Part shown: piece by piece, positions 1 through 7,995 of the stretch
Position numbering within the stretch: the stretch's first letter is position 1
Layout of the letters: each line of letters begins with the position of its first letter
NCBI GenBank assembly: GCA_021736135.1
Contig: JAIPGO010000042.1
Location: 1-33,413 of the forward strand
Reading direction: 5' to 3'
Origin: Candidatus Cloacimonadota bacterium
GTDB taxonomy: Bacteria > Cloacimonadota > Cloacimonadia > Cloacimonadales > TCS61
DNA: 33,413 nucleotides
Position numbers and translations under genes: made by a program
Notes under the pieces: generated by a model
Told to the model about the DNA's origin: nothing
The model's database searches: none
What the model saw: the letters and a program-made list of their open reading frames with translations, nothing else

Positions 1-155
1 GAAAGTTGACAGGAAAAAGTGTGGAATCGAAAATAAGAATGCACAAGAAAAAAGAAGGAAGAGGGAAATATTTCCTTTCTCTCTTCTTTCTTGATGATTT
101 TAGCAATCTTATGGGGACATTTGGCACTAATGTAAATAATTGTAGTGTGATATTT

Positions 156-186
156 AAAGCCCCTGGAATTCCAGGGGCTTTTTTTC
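156..186 (+). terminator. Rho-independent terminator
   Basis: A perfect 11-bp stem (AAAGCCCCTGG at 156-166 with CCAGGGGCTTT at 171-181) closes a 4-nt AATT loop and runs into a T tract at 178-185. It would end a transcript entering from the left edge of the window. No gene for that transcript is visible in bases 1-155; that stretch holds only an imperfect purine/pyrimidine hairpin around 49-96. Confidence 0.85.
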
Positions 187-264
187 TAACTTACTCTTTT
201 TTAATCAATTTTCCTTGACGCTTCTACTGATTCAGGAATTGTAAAATCCTTACAGGAGTGAAAT

Positions 265-684
265 TTGAAAAGTATAGACAGGATTGATATAAACCGCAAA
301 TGGCAGAGACCGGGCTGGGTACCAATGCTGCTGCTGCTCTGTGCTTTTGCCGGTTTCTTAATAGGCAAATGCAATCATCAGGCTCAGAAGGAATATATAT
401 TATTTTCAGATATAGAGTTGCAGTCAGTGACCCACTCTAATATTGATGTTGCCTTTATTGCTAAAAACCGCACGAAGATCAATTATGAAAATAAAGCAAT
501 CCTGATCAAAGTGTTTGATCTAAATAACGAGGAAATAGCCAGTAAGATCACTACGATTGCCCTGGGTGCCGGAGAACAGAAACGCTTCCTGAAGGTTCTC
601 ACCAAACTCCGCATCCCGATAACCGGAGCAGATGATATAGCCGGCGTTACGGTTGAAAAATATCATCCCGGCTTATTTAACTAA
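265..684 (+). CDS. Small membrane-anchored protein, function unknown
   Basis: 139 residues from a TTG start, chosen because CAGGAG at 253-258 sits 6 nt upstream. A basic N-terminus is followed by one hydrophobic segment at about residues 19-35 (VPMLLLLCAFAGFLIGK), so it is probably anchored in the inner membrane with residues 40-139 outside the cytoplasm. The soluble part alternates short beta-type stretches (DIELQSVTHSNIDVAFIAKN, KAILIKVFDLNNEEIASKI) and loosely resembles FxLYD-type domains, which are carried by many anchored or exported proteins; that likeness is weak. It ends 9 bp before coaBC and is probably co-transcribed with it. I do not recognise a function. Confidence 0.75.
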   Translation: MKSIDRIDINRKWQRPGWVPMLLLLCAFAGFLIGKCNHQAQKEYILFSDIELQSVTHSNIDVAFIAKNRTKINYENKAILIKVFDLNNEEIASKITTIALGAGEQKRFLKVLTKLRIPITGADDIAGVTVEKYHPGLFN

Positions 685-693
685 GGAGTAGCC

Positions 694-1875
694 ATGCTTG
701 AAGACAGAAAGATTTTAGTAGCAGTTACCGGAGGAATAGCAGCTTTCAAAGCAATCTCACTCTGCAGTATGCTCAAGAAGCAGGGGGCTGAAGTACGTGT
801 AATTCTAACTGATAATGCGCTTCGATTTGTTTCTCCCCTCTCCTTTAGTGCTATCACGCGTCATCCTGTTGCCACAACTCTCTGGAAAGAAAACGGGGAA
901 ATTCCGCATATTGATCTGGCAGACTGGGCGGATATCATAGTGATAGCGCCGGCAACTGCCAATATTATTGCCAAATGTGCACACGGTATAGCAGATGATC
1001 TACTCAGTTCCACTTTTCTGGCTGTCACCGGTCCGGTGCTATTTGTTCCGGCAATGAATGTGCACATGCTGGAGAATCCTGCTACACAGGCTAATCTAGC
1101 TCTTTTAAAGCAAAGGGGCTGCTTTACAATAGAGCCGGAACATGGCATTCTAGCCTGCGGATATGAAGGCAAAGGCAGATATCCCGAAAATGAAGAAATA
1201 TTATATTATATAAGGGCATATCTGCAATATACCCGGGACTGGGCAGGCAAAAAAGTAATGATCACAGCAGGTGCCTGTCGTGAAAGTATAGACCCGATGC
1301 GCTATATCAGCAATCGTTCATCAGGAAAGATGGGACTGGCTCTGGCACGTGCAGCCAGCATCCGGGGTGCGGAAGTAACCCTTATTACTGCTGACGTCAC
1401 TGAAATTATACCGGCATATCTCCCTGCCATCAAGGTGAGTAGTGCCGCAGAAATGTATGATGCCTGTCTGAAAAGTTATTCCAATCATGAGCTGGTTATT
1501 ATGGCAGCAGCCGTAAGTGATTACAGACCGACTTATGAACAGAAATCAAAAATCAAAAAGGGTGAAAACCTGCAACTGGAACTGGTAAGGACAAAGGACA
1601 TCATCTCAGAAATGGCTCAGAAGAAAAATGACGGGCAGATCATTTGCGGATTTGCCGCCGAAAGCGAAAATATAATTGAATATGCCCGTGAAAAAATGCT
1701 GAGAAAGGGACTCGACTGCATTATAGCGAATAATCTAAAGGTCGCTGGAGCTGCTGCAACTAACTGTCATTTTATATCTCCCTCTTTGGAAATGGAATTG
1801 TCAGGTGATAAATTTGACGTTGCCCTGCAGATTCTTGATTTATTAAAAACTATAGGCGGCGACAACGATGATTAA
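694..1875 (+). CDS. coaBC: Bifunctional phosphopantothenoylcysteine decarboxylase / phosphopantothenate-cysteine ligase
   Basis: This enzyme joins cysteine to 4'-phosphopantothenate (CoaB) and decarboxylates the product to 4'-phosphopantetheine (CoaC), the middle steps of coenzyme A synthesis in the cytoplasm. The CoaC flavoprotein half spans residues 1-180: the TGGIAAFKA flavin loop, catalytic His72 in PHIDLADWAD, Asn122 in the PAMN motif, and Cys155 in the LACGYEGKGR clamp. The CoaB half starts near residue 187 with ITAGACRESIDPMRYISNRS, then AAAVSDYRP and the KIKK lysines near 286-289. The length of 393 is normal for the fused form. The ATG at 694 has AAGGAG at 683-688. Its 3' end overlaps the next gene by 8 bp. 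panC and panD of the same pathway lie at 18351-19556. Confidence 0.97.
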   Translation: MLEDRKILVAVTGGIAAFKAISLCSMLKKQGAEVRVILTDNALRFVSPLSFSAITRHPVATTLWKENGEIPHIDLADWADIIVIAPATANIIAKCAHGIADDLLSSTFLAVTGPVLFVPAMNVHMLENPATQANLALLKQRGCFTIEPEHGILACGYEGKGRYPENEEILYYIRAYLQYTRDWAGKKVMITAGACRESIDPMRYISNRSSGKMGLALARAASIRGAEVTLITADVTEIIPAYLPAIKVSSAAEMYDACLKSYSNHELVIMAAAVSDYRPTYEQKSKIKKGENLQLELVRTKDIISEMAQKKNDGQIICGFAAESENIIEYAREKMLRKGLDCIIANNLKVAGAAATNCHFISPSLEMELSGDKFDVALQILDLLKTIGGDNDD

Positions 1876-2626
1876 CACTGATTATGCCTTGGTCGTCACC
1901 GGCGCTAATGGCAACCTGGCATCACATTTCAACCGGAAAGTTCTGCAGCAGGGATATAATCTCATTCTGCTGTATCATAATAATCGGCAGCGACTGGACG
2001 AACTGCTGATGGAGTGTGCCAGCCGCATCAGATTGATCAGGACTGATTTTGCCAGTGCCGATGACTTAAAGCGGCAATTTGCAGATGTTTTTACGGAAAC
2101 AGGCTGGATTCCTCGAGGTTTATTTCATACAACCACGGCACGTTCCAGTGATTTTCAACCTCTGGCAGATAGTCCGGAAGCCACCTGGGAATATGTGATA
2201 GATGTAAATATAAAAGGCACATTCCGGCTTCTGAAAGCACTTATCCCCTATTTCCGCAAATATAATTACGGTAAAATCGTGCTTATGGGCAGTAATGTGA
2301 GCCGCATCGGTTTACCTCGCGGTTCCGCATATTCACTTTCCAAAGCTGCCATGGGAAACCTGAGCCGCTGCCTGGCTACGGAAGAGGGGCATAATAACAT
2401 CTTTATCAATACTATATCACCGGGACCCATCAAAATGGACGATAGCCATTTTTCCGAGAGCTATCGCAAGTTTCGAGAAGAATATTATAAGGAAAGGATA
2501 CGGGAAATTCCCCTGCAGCGTTGTGCTTCCGTGGAAGACATCTTCGGGCTTGCCTGGTTTTTGCTTTCTGAAAACAACAGTTACATTACTGGAGAGGAGT
2601 TTTATATAACCGGTGGCAAATTATAA
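1868..2626 (+). CDS. Short-chain dehydrogenase/reductase (FabG-like SDR)
   Basis: 252 residues, a usual SDR length. It is an NAD(P)-dependent Rossmann oxidoreductase: the cofactor loop VTGANGNLA is at residues 10-18, and the catalytic tetrad is complete with Asn114 (DVNIKG), Ser142 (MGSNVS), Tyr155 and Lys159 (AYSLSKAA). INTISPGPIK near 180 is the usual SDR PG motif. The glycine motif is looser than the classic TGxxxGIG. The sequence sits near 3-oxoacyl-ACP reductases, but no acyl-carrier or fatty-acid gene is adjacent, so the substrate is open. It is translationally coupled to coaBC (8-bp overlap), and its last 14 bp overlap the next gene. Confidence 0.9.
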   Translation: MINTDYALVVTGANGNLASHFNRKVLQQGYNLILLYHNNRQRLDELLMECASRIRLIRTDFASADDLKRQFADVFTETGWIPRGLFHTTTARSSDFQPLADSPEATWEYVIDVNIKGTFRLLKALIPYFRKYNYGKIVLMGSNVSRIGLPRGSAYSLSKAAMGNLSRCLATEEGHNNIFINTISPGPIKMDDSHFSESYRKFREEYYKERIREIPLQRCASVEDIFGLAWFLLSENNSYITGEEFYITGGKL

Positions 2627-3698
2627 AATACTCTTTTTGATCCTGATCCTGATTAGTGCATCTAACCTCACTTCTGTTGAGAATGATCCAGGAACAGGCT
2701 TTGCCTTTTATCCTTTTGCGGGTTACAGTAGCGAAACCAACATTATGTTTGGCAGTTATGCCCTCTATACTTATCGTCCGGCAAATATACCTGCTAACTA
2801 TGAGCCATCAAAACTGGAGTTGAATGTGATTTACACTCTCAATAACCAGTTAAGGCTATTACTCAGGAATAAACTGCTGTTAGCTGACGGCAAATATAAT
2901 ATTGGTTTACCTTTACGCTATTACAAATGGCCTACTACATTTTATGGTTTATATATGCAGGAAGAGCCGGAACTGGAAGAGAAATTTGATCTGCAGGCCT
3001 GGGAGATATATCCTTTCCTGGAAGTAATGCTTGGACAGCATAATTCTTTGACAACCACCTGGTATGCAAAGGGATTCCAAATACTCAAAGAAGACGATGA
3101 ATGTGGATTATTATGTGATCAGATCACCGGGTTTACTGATTATTTCATATCTTGTATTGAACTTAAATTGCAGCGTAAAACAATTGATAATGTCAATTTC
3201 CCGACCAAAGGTTATGATCTTTCAATAAGTGATCAAGTCTATGATAATTCGTTAGCCAGTGACTTTGATTTCAATGTATTAGAGATTGATCTGCGCATTT
3301 ATCAGGCATTAAACGGACAGCAGACTATTGCTGCTCAGTTGTTTTTCAAGAAGGTAACCGGTGATGTCCCTTTTTATGAACTTGCTGATCTTGGTTCCTG
3401 GCTACGTGGTTATGACAGTCATAAATATATCAGCAACAATCTCACATTTGCCCGTATAGAAAACCGGGTCTTCCCCTGGAGCGATACAATTTTTCAATCT
3501 TACGGTTTCGTGCTTTTCTGCGAAGCAGGAGAAACATTTAAGCACGGTGATGACCTGAATTATGAAAACCTGAAACTCAGCTATGGCTTTGGTCTGCGGT
3601 ATACACTTCTACCAAAGGAAAAGCTCAACCTAAGGCTTGATATCGGTTTCAGCAAAGACGGCATGGAAATCGATATCATATCTTTTGAGGCATTTTGA
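2613..3698 (+). CDS. Omp85/BamA-type outer-membrane beta-barrel protein without POTRA domains
   Basis: 361 residues from a GTG start (14-bp overlap with the SDR gene; GGAG at 2596-2599 is a somewhat distant ribosome site). A signal peptide is visible (YKILFLILILISASNLTSVE). The rest is a run of amphipathic beta strands. The C-terminal part carries the Omp85 signature LRGYDSHKYISNNLTFARIE at about residues 264-283, where the RGY motif is followed by the E-x-R strand typical of BamA/TamA barrels, and the chain ends on a C-terminal Phe, the usual outer-membrane beta-signal. No POTRA repeat fits between signal and barrel, so this is the short surface-antigen form, whose cargo is generally unknown. 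It overlaps the DUF3108 gene downstream. Confidence 0.82.
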   Translation: MANYKILFLILILISASNLTSVENDPGTGFAFYPFAGYSSETNIMFGSYALYTYRPANIPANYEPSKLELNVIYTLNNQLRLLLRNKLLLADGKYNIGLPLRYYKWPTTFYGLYMQEEPELEEKFDLQAWEIYPFLEVMLGQHNSLTTTWYAKGFQILKEDDECGLLCDQITGFTDYFISCIELKLQRKTIDNVNFPTKGYDLSISDQVYDNSLASDFDFNVLEIDLRIYQALNGQQTIAAQLFFKKVTGDVPFYELADLGSWLRGYDSHKYISNNLTFARIENRVFPWSDTIFQSYGFVLFCEAGETFKHGDDLNYENLKLSYGFGLRYTLLPKEKLNLRLDIGFSKDGMEIDIISFEAF

Positions 3699-4438
3699 TG
3701 AAATATCTTATAATTGCAATTGTGTTCATGCTCATCTCCCCTTTAACTGCTATAAATGATGGTGAAATTCTAGAATTTGACATCAATTACGGTGTAATTC
3801 ATGCGGGTGATGTCCGTATGACCGTATCTACCGGCACCTGGCAGGATTCTATTCCCACTTTCATCGTACTGTCCGAAGCCAGAACAGTTAAGTTCTTTGA
3901 TAATTTCTATAAGGTGCGGGATCGCATTGAAATCGAATTTTATCAGGCGGATTTTCAAAGCATTAGATATCATAAGCAGCTGCGGGAAGGCAGTTATGTG
4001 CAAAACAGGATAAATTATTATTATCCGCAACTTGGTTATGCCATACTCTTCAAGAAAGATAAAAAAGCTACAGAATGGACTGAGAAGAGTTTTGATATTC
4101 CGGAAAAAAGTAACGATATTTTTACTACTTTCTTTAAGGTCAGGGAATACGACTTTGCCGTAGGTGATACGATTCCCGTCACGATCTCAGAAGACGGGAA
4201 AAATACGACCATCGATATCGTCATTCACCGCATTAAGAAAATTGATACTATCTTCGGAAAAATAGATTGTTATGAAATGGAGCCCCAGCTTAAGGATACG
4301 GAATCCATCTTCAAACAGTCCGGCGAGATCTATATCTATCTCACGGCTGACGAACGAAAGATCCCCGTTCTACTCCAGAGTCAGGTTATTTTCGGAAAAT
4401 TCAAGGCTACTCTGGAAGCTTATAAACCGGGTAAGTAG
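3698..4438 (+). CDS. DUF3108 family exported protein
   Basis: 246 residues from the ATG at 3698, which overlaps the previous stop codon (TGATG); GAGG at 3687-3690 is correctly spaced. A TTG one codon upstream is possible but less likely. There is an N-terminal signal peptide (MKYLIIAIVFMLISPLTA). The mature part follows the DUF3108 layout: an opening GEILEFDINYGVIHAGD, then FDNFYKVRDRIEIEF, a central DIFTTFFKVREYDFAVGDT, and a beta-rich C-terminal half. DUF3108 proteins are predicted periplasmic or envelope beta proteins of unknown role. Being coupled to an Omp85-type barrel gene, it may be a periplasmic partner of that barrel; this is inference. Confidence 0.82.
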   Translation: MKYLIIAIVFMLISPLTAINDGEILEFDINYGVIHAGDVRMTVSTGTWQDSIPTFIVLSEARTVKFFDNFYKVRDRIEIEFYQADFQSIRYHKQLREGSYVQNRINYYYPQLGYAILFKKDKKATEWTEKSFDIPEKSNDIFTTFFKVREYDFAVGDTIPVTISEDGKNTTIDIVIHRIKKIDTIFGKIDCYEMEPQLKDTESIFKQSGEIYIYLTADERKIPVLLQSQVIFGKFKATLEAYKPGK

Positions 4439-4530
4439 CTTTACTTAAACTGAAAACCGAATAAGAAGATTATTGACTACGAGAGGCACGAAAAAATAAA
4501 ATTAAAAAAAGTCGAAAATATTCGGGTTTA

Positions 4531-5199
4531 CTAATATTCTGAATAGTTCTTTTGAATTTTATCAGGTAAGGTTATCATCTTTCCTTCGGCATCCAGTAAG
4601 GCATGAAACTCCTGTAATACACGGTAATTTTCGGGTAAAGCAATTTCACAGGTTTTCCGCAAATGTTCGTAATTATATGGTAACTCACCTAATCCCATTG
4701 CTTCAAAAACTCTGAAAGTATATTTATCTATGACCATAACCGGCATTTTAAAGGCATAAAGCAGAATGGAATCTGCTGTCTCAGGTCCAATACCCCAGAT
4801 GTTCAGCAGTTCGGCACGTGACGGAATTCTCCCCTGCAGCGATGGCCAGAATTGCACTAATCCCTTGATCTTACGGGTTTTCTGGTTGAAATATCCGCTG
4901 GATTTGATCAATTGCGCCAGTTCAGCAGGTGCCAGCGCAGCAAGTTTCTCCGGTTTCATCAAGTCTGCCTGTTTAAGGTTTATCAATGCTTTAACGGTAT
5001 TTTGCCAATTAGTGTTCTGCGTTAGTATAGCGCCCAGACAGATTTCCAGTTTCTGCTCTTCCGTATCGGGATACTGATATTCTCCAGGATGATAACAACA
5101 TTCCCAGCTACCAGAGCTATTCTGTTCCAGAAGGGGCCACCAGCCCTGCTGACCGTGTTTTGCCAGCAATTCCTCAAATAAATCTCTGATGGACGGCAA
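4531..5199 (-). CDS. HhH-GPD DNA glycosylase of the MagIII / endonuclease III-like family
   Basis: 222 residues, with a TTG start at 5199-5197 preceded by GGAAG. It should excise alkylated bases such as 3-methyladenine from DNA in base-excision repair. The helix-hairpin-helix is LLNIWGIGPETADSILLYAF, followed by VMVIDKYTFRVF with the catalytic Asp. Two details point to the Helicobacter MagIII type rather than true endonuclease III: the hairpin has Glu where endonuclease III has its lyase Lys (so a monofunctional glycosylase is expected), and the C-terminal four-cysteine iron-sulfur loop is absent. An N-terminal GWWP at residues 19-22 matches the Trp-Trp-Pro that lines the MagIII base pocket. 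It lies 3 bp after the chitinase stop. Confidence 0.88.
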   Translation of the reverse strand: MPSIRDLFEELLAKHGQQGWWPLLEQNSSGSWECCYHPGEYQYPDTEEQKLEICLGAILTQNTNWQNTVKALINLKQADLMKPEKLAALAPAELAQLIKSSGYFNQKTRKIKGLVQFWPSLQGRIPSRAELLNIWGIGPETADSILLYAFKMPVMVIDKYTFRVFEAMGLGELPYNYEHLRKTCEIALPENYRVLQEFHALLDAEGKMITLPDKIQKNYSEY

Positions 5200-5202
5200 T
5201 TT

Positions 5203-6645
5203 TTATTCTTCCACCGGAAATTGCAGAATCATTCCCACACTAAATCGCAGGATCAAAGCCGCATCGAACGCGCTTAATTGTCCGTCACCATCCACATCCG
5301 CTCTTTGCAGCCTTTCCTCTTCCCAGGGTCGCGGATCAAGCTCCGGCAACGGCTCCAGTCCCACGTAATACTGCAAGAGAAGTGAAGCATCAAAAGCTTC
5401 CACGATACTATTCTCATCAATATCCCCATAAAACGTCTCCGAACCTGAAAATGCCCTGTAGATTTCATCTATCAGTTCCTCATCCCGGTCTCCAGAAAAT
5501 TCCCAGAACATCACTCCGCCCAGTTCTTCCTGATTTACATATTCCGTCTTGTGCGATACGGATAAAGTATCATCAAAGGTGATCATTATCTGCTGCTCCG
5601 GATTAAAGATCCAGGGAACAAGCCCTTCCTCATCCCAGAATGAGTCATAACCGTTCAAATCTATATAATTATAACGAAGATCGGTATAATCAAAACAACC
5701 GTTTTCCCAGGTTCCGATCCAGGGACAGTTGATCCAGTCCTGATAAAGTCCATTGTTATTTATGGTTACACCGCCAAATCCTCTACCGTAAAAGGGGATT
5801 CCCAGATTGATCTTAGCACTGGCAATTCCCGCTGTGAGATATGCTGCCACAGCAGCAGAACCGTTATAAGAAGTATTATATGGTTCCGGCAACGGATCAT
5901 CTGTCTGCGGATATAATGCCGCTAAATGACCCGTAACCGCATCTCCTTCCCCACTCCAGGGTCCATGAAAATCGTAAGCCATAATATTGAAATAATCCAG
6001 GTAAGGTTCCATGCCCGGCAGATCATGATTAGCTATTTTTTCCGGTCCCGCCGGTACAGCGGCCGTCAGCAGATAATCACCTGCCGCATCAAGCTGCTGC
6101 CGTAATTCTGCCAGCAGGAAAACGAAATTTTCCGGATCGTCAGGACTGTAATAGTTGCCTGGCAAACCTCCACTAACCGGGTATTCCCAGTCAATATCCA
6201 CGCCGTCAAAACCGTATTCCTCAATAAATGCCACGCAGGATGCTGCAAAATCCTGACGCGACTGCTCTGTTGCTGCCACCAGTGAAAAACAGGTTGACCA
6301 CGTCCAGCCTCCCACGGAAATCAGGGTTTTCAACTCAGGATGATTTTCTTTCAAGATCTGCAACTGGTGGAATGAACCACGCAAAGAACCCGGTTCCCAA
6401 CTGTCACCGGGATAAAATCGGTCGATATCCGCATAAGCATCACCTAACATTATTTGAAGTGAATTACTATTTATATTAGCAAAAGCATAATTAATGTGCG
6501 TGATCTTATCAGCAGGAATATCCGGTACATGGTAATCCCGTCCATAAATGCTCCAGGAAGTATAATACCCGATAATATTTCTGTCAATCTGCCCCCAAAG
6601 CCCGGTAATGATCAGGCAAAAAATCAAAACCAATAACTTTTTCAT
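5203..6645 (-). CDS. Secreted GH18 chitinase with C-terminal dockerin
   Basis: 480 residues; ATG start with AAGGAG 6 nt upstream. The signal peptide is residues 1-18 (MKKLLVLIFCLIITGLWG). The GH18 catalytic barrel covers about 22-400: it opens with IIGYYTSWSIYGRDY, has the substrate motif LISVGGWTWS at 108-117 and the catalytic DGVDIDWE at 147-154 with Glu154 as the acid, and later MAYDFHGPW and GVMFWEFSGD. Residues 405-475 form a type I dockerin-like module: two calcium-loop segments, GDIDENSIVEAFDASLLLQY and ADVDGDGQLSAFDAALILRF, separated by a proline-rich linker. It should hydrolyse chitin or related beta-1,4-GlcNAc polymers outside the cell. No cohesin or scaffoldin is in the window. Confidence 0.93.
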   Translation of the reverse strand: MKKLLVLIFCLIITGLWGQIDRNIIGYYTSWSIYGRDYHVPDIPADKITHINYAFANINSNSLQIMLGDAYADIDRFYPGDSWEPGSLRGSFHQLQILKENHPELKTLISVGGWTWSTCFSLVAATEQSRQDFAASCVAFIEEYGFDGVDIDWEYPVSGGLPGNYYSPDDPENFVFLLAELRQQLDAAGDYLLTAAVPAGPEKIANHDLPGMEPYLDYFNIMAYDFHGPWSGEGDAVTGHLAALYPQTDDPLPEPYNTSYNGSAAVAAYLTAGIASAKINLGIPFYGRGFGGVTINNNGLYQDWINCPWIGTWENGCFDYTDLRYNYIDLNGYDSFWDEEGLVPWIFNPEQQIMITFDDTLSVSHKTEYVNQEELGGVMFWEFSGDRDEELIDEIYRAFSGSETFYGDIDENSIVEAFDASLLLQYYVGLEPLPELDPRPWEEERLQRADVDGDGQLSAFDAALILRFSVGMILQFPVEE

Positions 6646-6730
6646 ATATACTCCTTCAAGTCAGATTTTCACCAGAGCGGGTTTGGGGAATGAATGACGA
6701 CTACATCAACTCAGATTAAGTAGTTACGAC

Positions 6731-6773
6731 CGTGTTCATTCCCCATGCTGCGCATTGGTGAACGTCCACTTAG
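6731..6773. repeat. Dispersed intergenic repeat, copy 1
   Basis: Bases 6731-6768 match 17933-17970 at 35 of 38 positions; the shared core runs from CGTGTTCATTCCCCAT to TGGTGAACGTCCA. In this copy TTCATTCCCC (6735-6744) is also inverted against GGGGAATGAA (6685-6694), so the chitinase-hydF gap (6646-6779) can fold into a hairpin with a 40-nt loop. Both copies are intergenic. Confidence 0.7.
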
Positions 6774-6779
6774 CATTTC

Positions 6780-7994
6780 TCACCTCTCACTGATCTCATA
6801 CCCCAATGGCTTCACCGTCCTCGCCAGCACGCCCTGCAGTTTAGAGATTGTCAATCCGTAATTCGTGATCGGCACACCTCTTCTTTCTGCTTCACGTATC
6901 CGGCGCTGCATTTCCGTCTGACCGATCATGCAGCCCCCGCAGTGAAGAATTAAAGCATAGTTTTCCAGATCTTCCGGAAAATCATGACCGGTACTCACCT
7001 CAAAATCCAGCTTTCTTCCCGTATACTGCAGCAGCCAGCGCGGGATTTTCACTCTGCCGATATCATCACACTGAACGTTATGCGAACAGTTTTCCGCAAT
7101 GAGAATTTTATCTCCATCTGCCAGTTCATCAATCTTTTTCACGCCGTCCAGTAAAACATCGAGGTCTCCTTTATAGCGTGCAAAAAGAATAGAAAATGTA
7201 GTCATTGGCACTTCTGCCGGAATATCTCCATCCACTTTCAAAACGACCTGCGAGTCGGTGATCACCAGATCTGGTAATTTTGCCAGACCTGCCAGTGCTG
7301 CTTCTATTTCCCGTTCTTTAACTATCATCCCTACGGCATCGTTATCCAGAATTTCTCTTAAAATCTGCACCTGCGGCAGGATCAGCCTGCCTTTCGGTGC
7401 TGCCGAATCGATGGGTGCAATCAAGAGCACCACATCTCCTGCCTTGATCAAATCACCTGCCAGGACTCTATCCTGCCGGTATTCCAGTGGCGCCAGATGT
7501 GCAAGTTTATCTTTCAGTTCCTTGATCCCGCTGCTCTTTGCAGTGGAAACATTCTGCCATGGCCAGCCCTGATCAACGCAGTATTTAATATCCTTCGGTT
7601 TCACCTCTGCCAGATCAGATTTATTGAATACTACCAGCAAAGGGATTTTCAGTGTTTCGAGCAGCTCAAGTATTTCCTGATCTTTAGGTGTTATACCTGT
7701 TTCATCAATAACCATCACCACTATGTCACTGCGGAATAGTACTCGCTCTGTGGCTTTTACCCTTTTATCCCCCAGTTCTCCTCTGTCGTCTATTCCTGCT
7801 GTATCATATAATGTTACAGGTCCCAATGGTAATAATTCATACGATTTTGCCACGGCATCCGTCGTTGTGCCTGCTTCTTCGGAAACAATGGCAATGGCCT
7901 GTCCCACCAGCGCATTGATCAAAGAACTTTTCCCGGTATTCCTTCTACCCACAATGCTGATGATCAGGCGTTCTCCCCGCGGTGCTTTAGCCAT
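6780..7994 (-). CDS. hydF: [FeFe]-hydrogenase H-cluster maturation GTPase HydF
   Basis: HydF is the scaffold on which the di-iron subcluster of [FeFe] hydrogenase is assembled and from which it is delivered to the apo-enzyme. It has 404 residues in the family order. The N-terminal GTPase has P-loop GRRNTGKSS at 16-24, the DTAGI switch at 64-68 and NKSD at 124-127; then come a dimerisation region and a C-terminal iron-sulfur domain. The cluster ligand set is complete: Cys303 and His305 (NCSH), then His351-Cys352-x-x-Cys355 (HCGGC), spaced as in the family CxH...HCxxC signature. The ATG is 1 bp after the hydE stop, with AGGAG spaced 7 nt, so the two are one operon. hydG is not in the window. 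Confidence 0.97.
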   Translation of the reverse strand: MAKAPRGERLIISIVGRRNTGKSSLINALVGQAIAIVSEEAGTTTDAVAKSYELLPLGPVTLYDTAGIDDRGELGDKRVKATERVLFRSDIVVMVIDETGITPKDQEILELLETLKIPLLVVFNKSDLAEVKPKDIKYCVDQGWPWQNVSTAKSSGIKELKDKLAHLAPLEYRQDRVLAGDLIKAGDVVLLIAPIDSAAPKGRLILPQVQILREILDNDAVGMIVKEREIEAALAGLAKLPDLVITDSQVVLKVDGDIPAEVPMTTFSILFARYKGDLDVLLDGVKKIDELADGDKILIAENCSHNVQCDDIGRVKIPRWLLQYTGRKLDFEVSTGHDFPEDLENYALILHCGGCMIGQTEMQRRIREAERRGVPITNYGLTISKLQGVLARTVKPLGYEISER

Positions 7995-7995
7995 T

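Noticed and set aside
6-218. 70-residue plus-strand open frame
   Set aside because: It runs straight through the strong terminator at 156-186, has no ribosome site and a low-complexity sequence.
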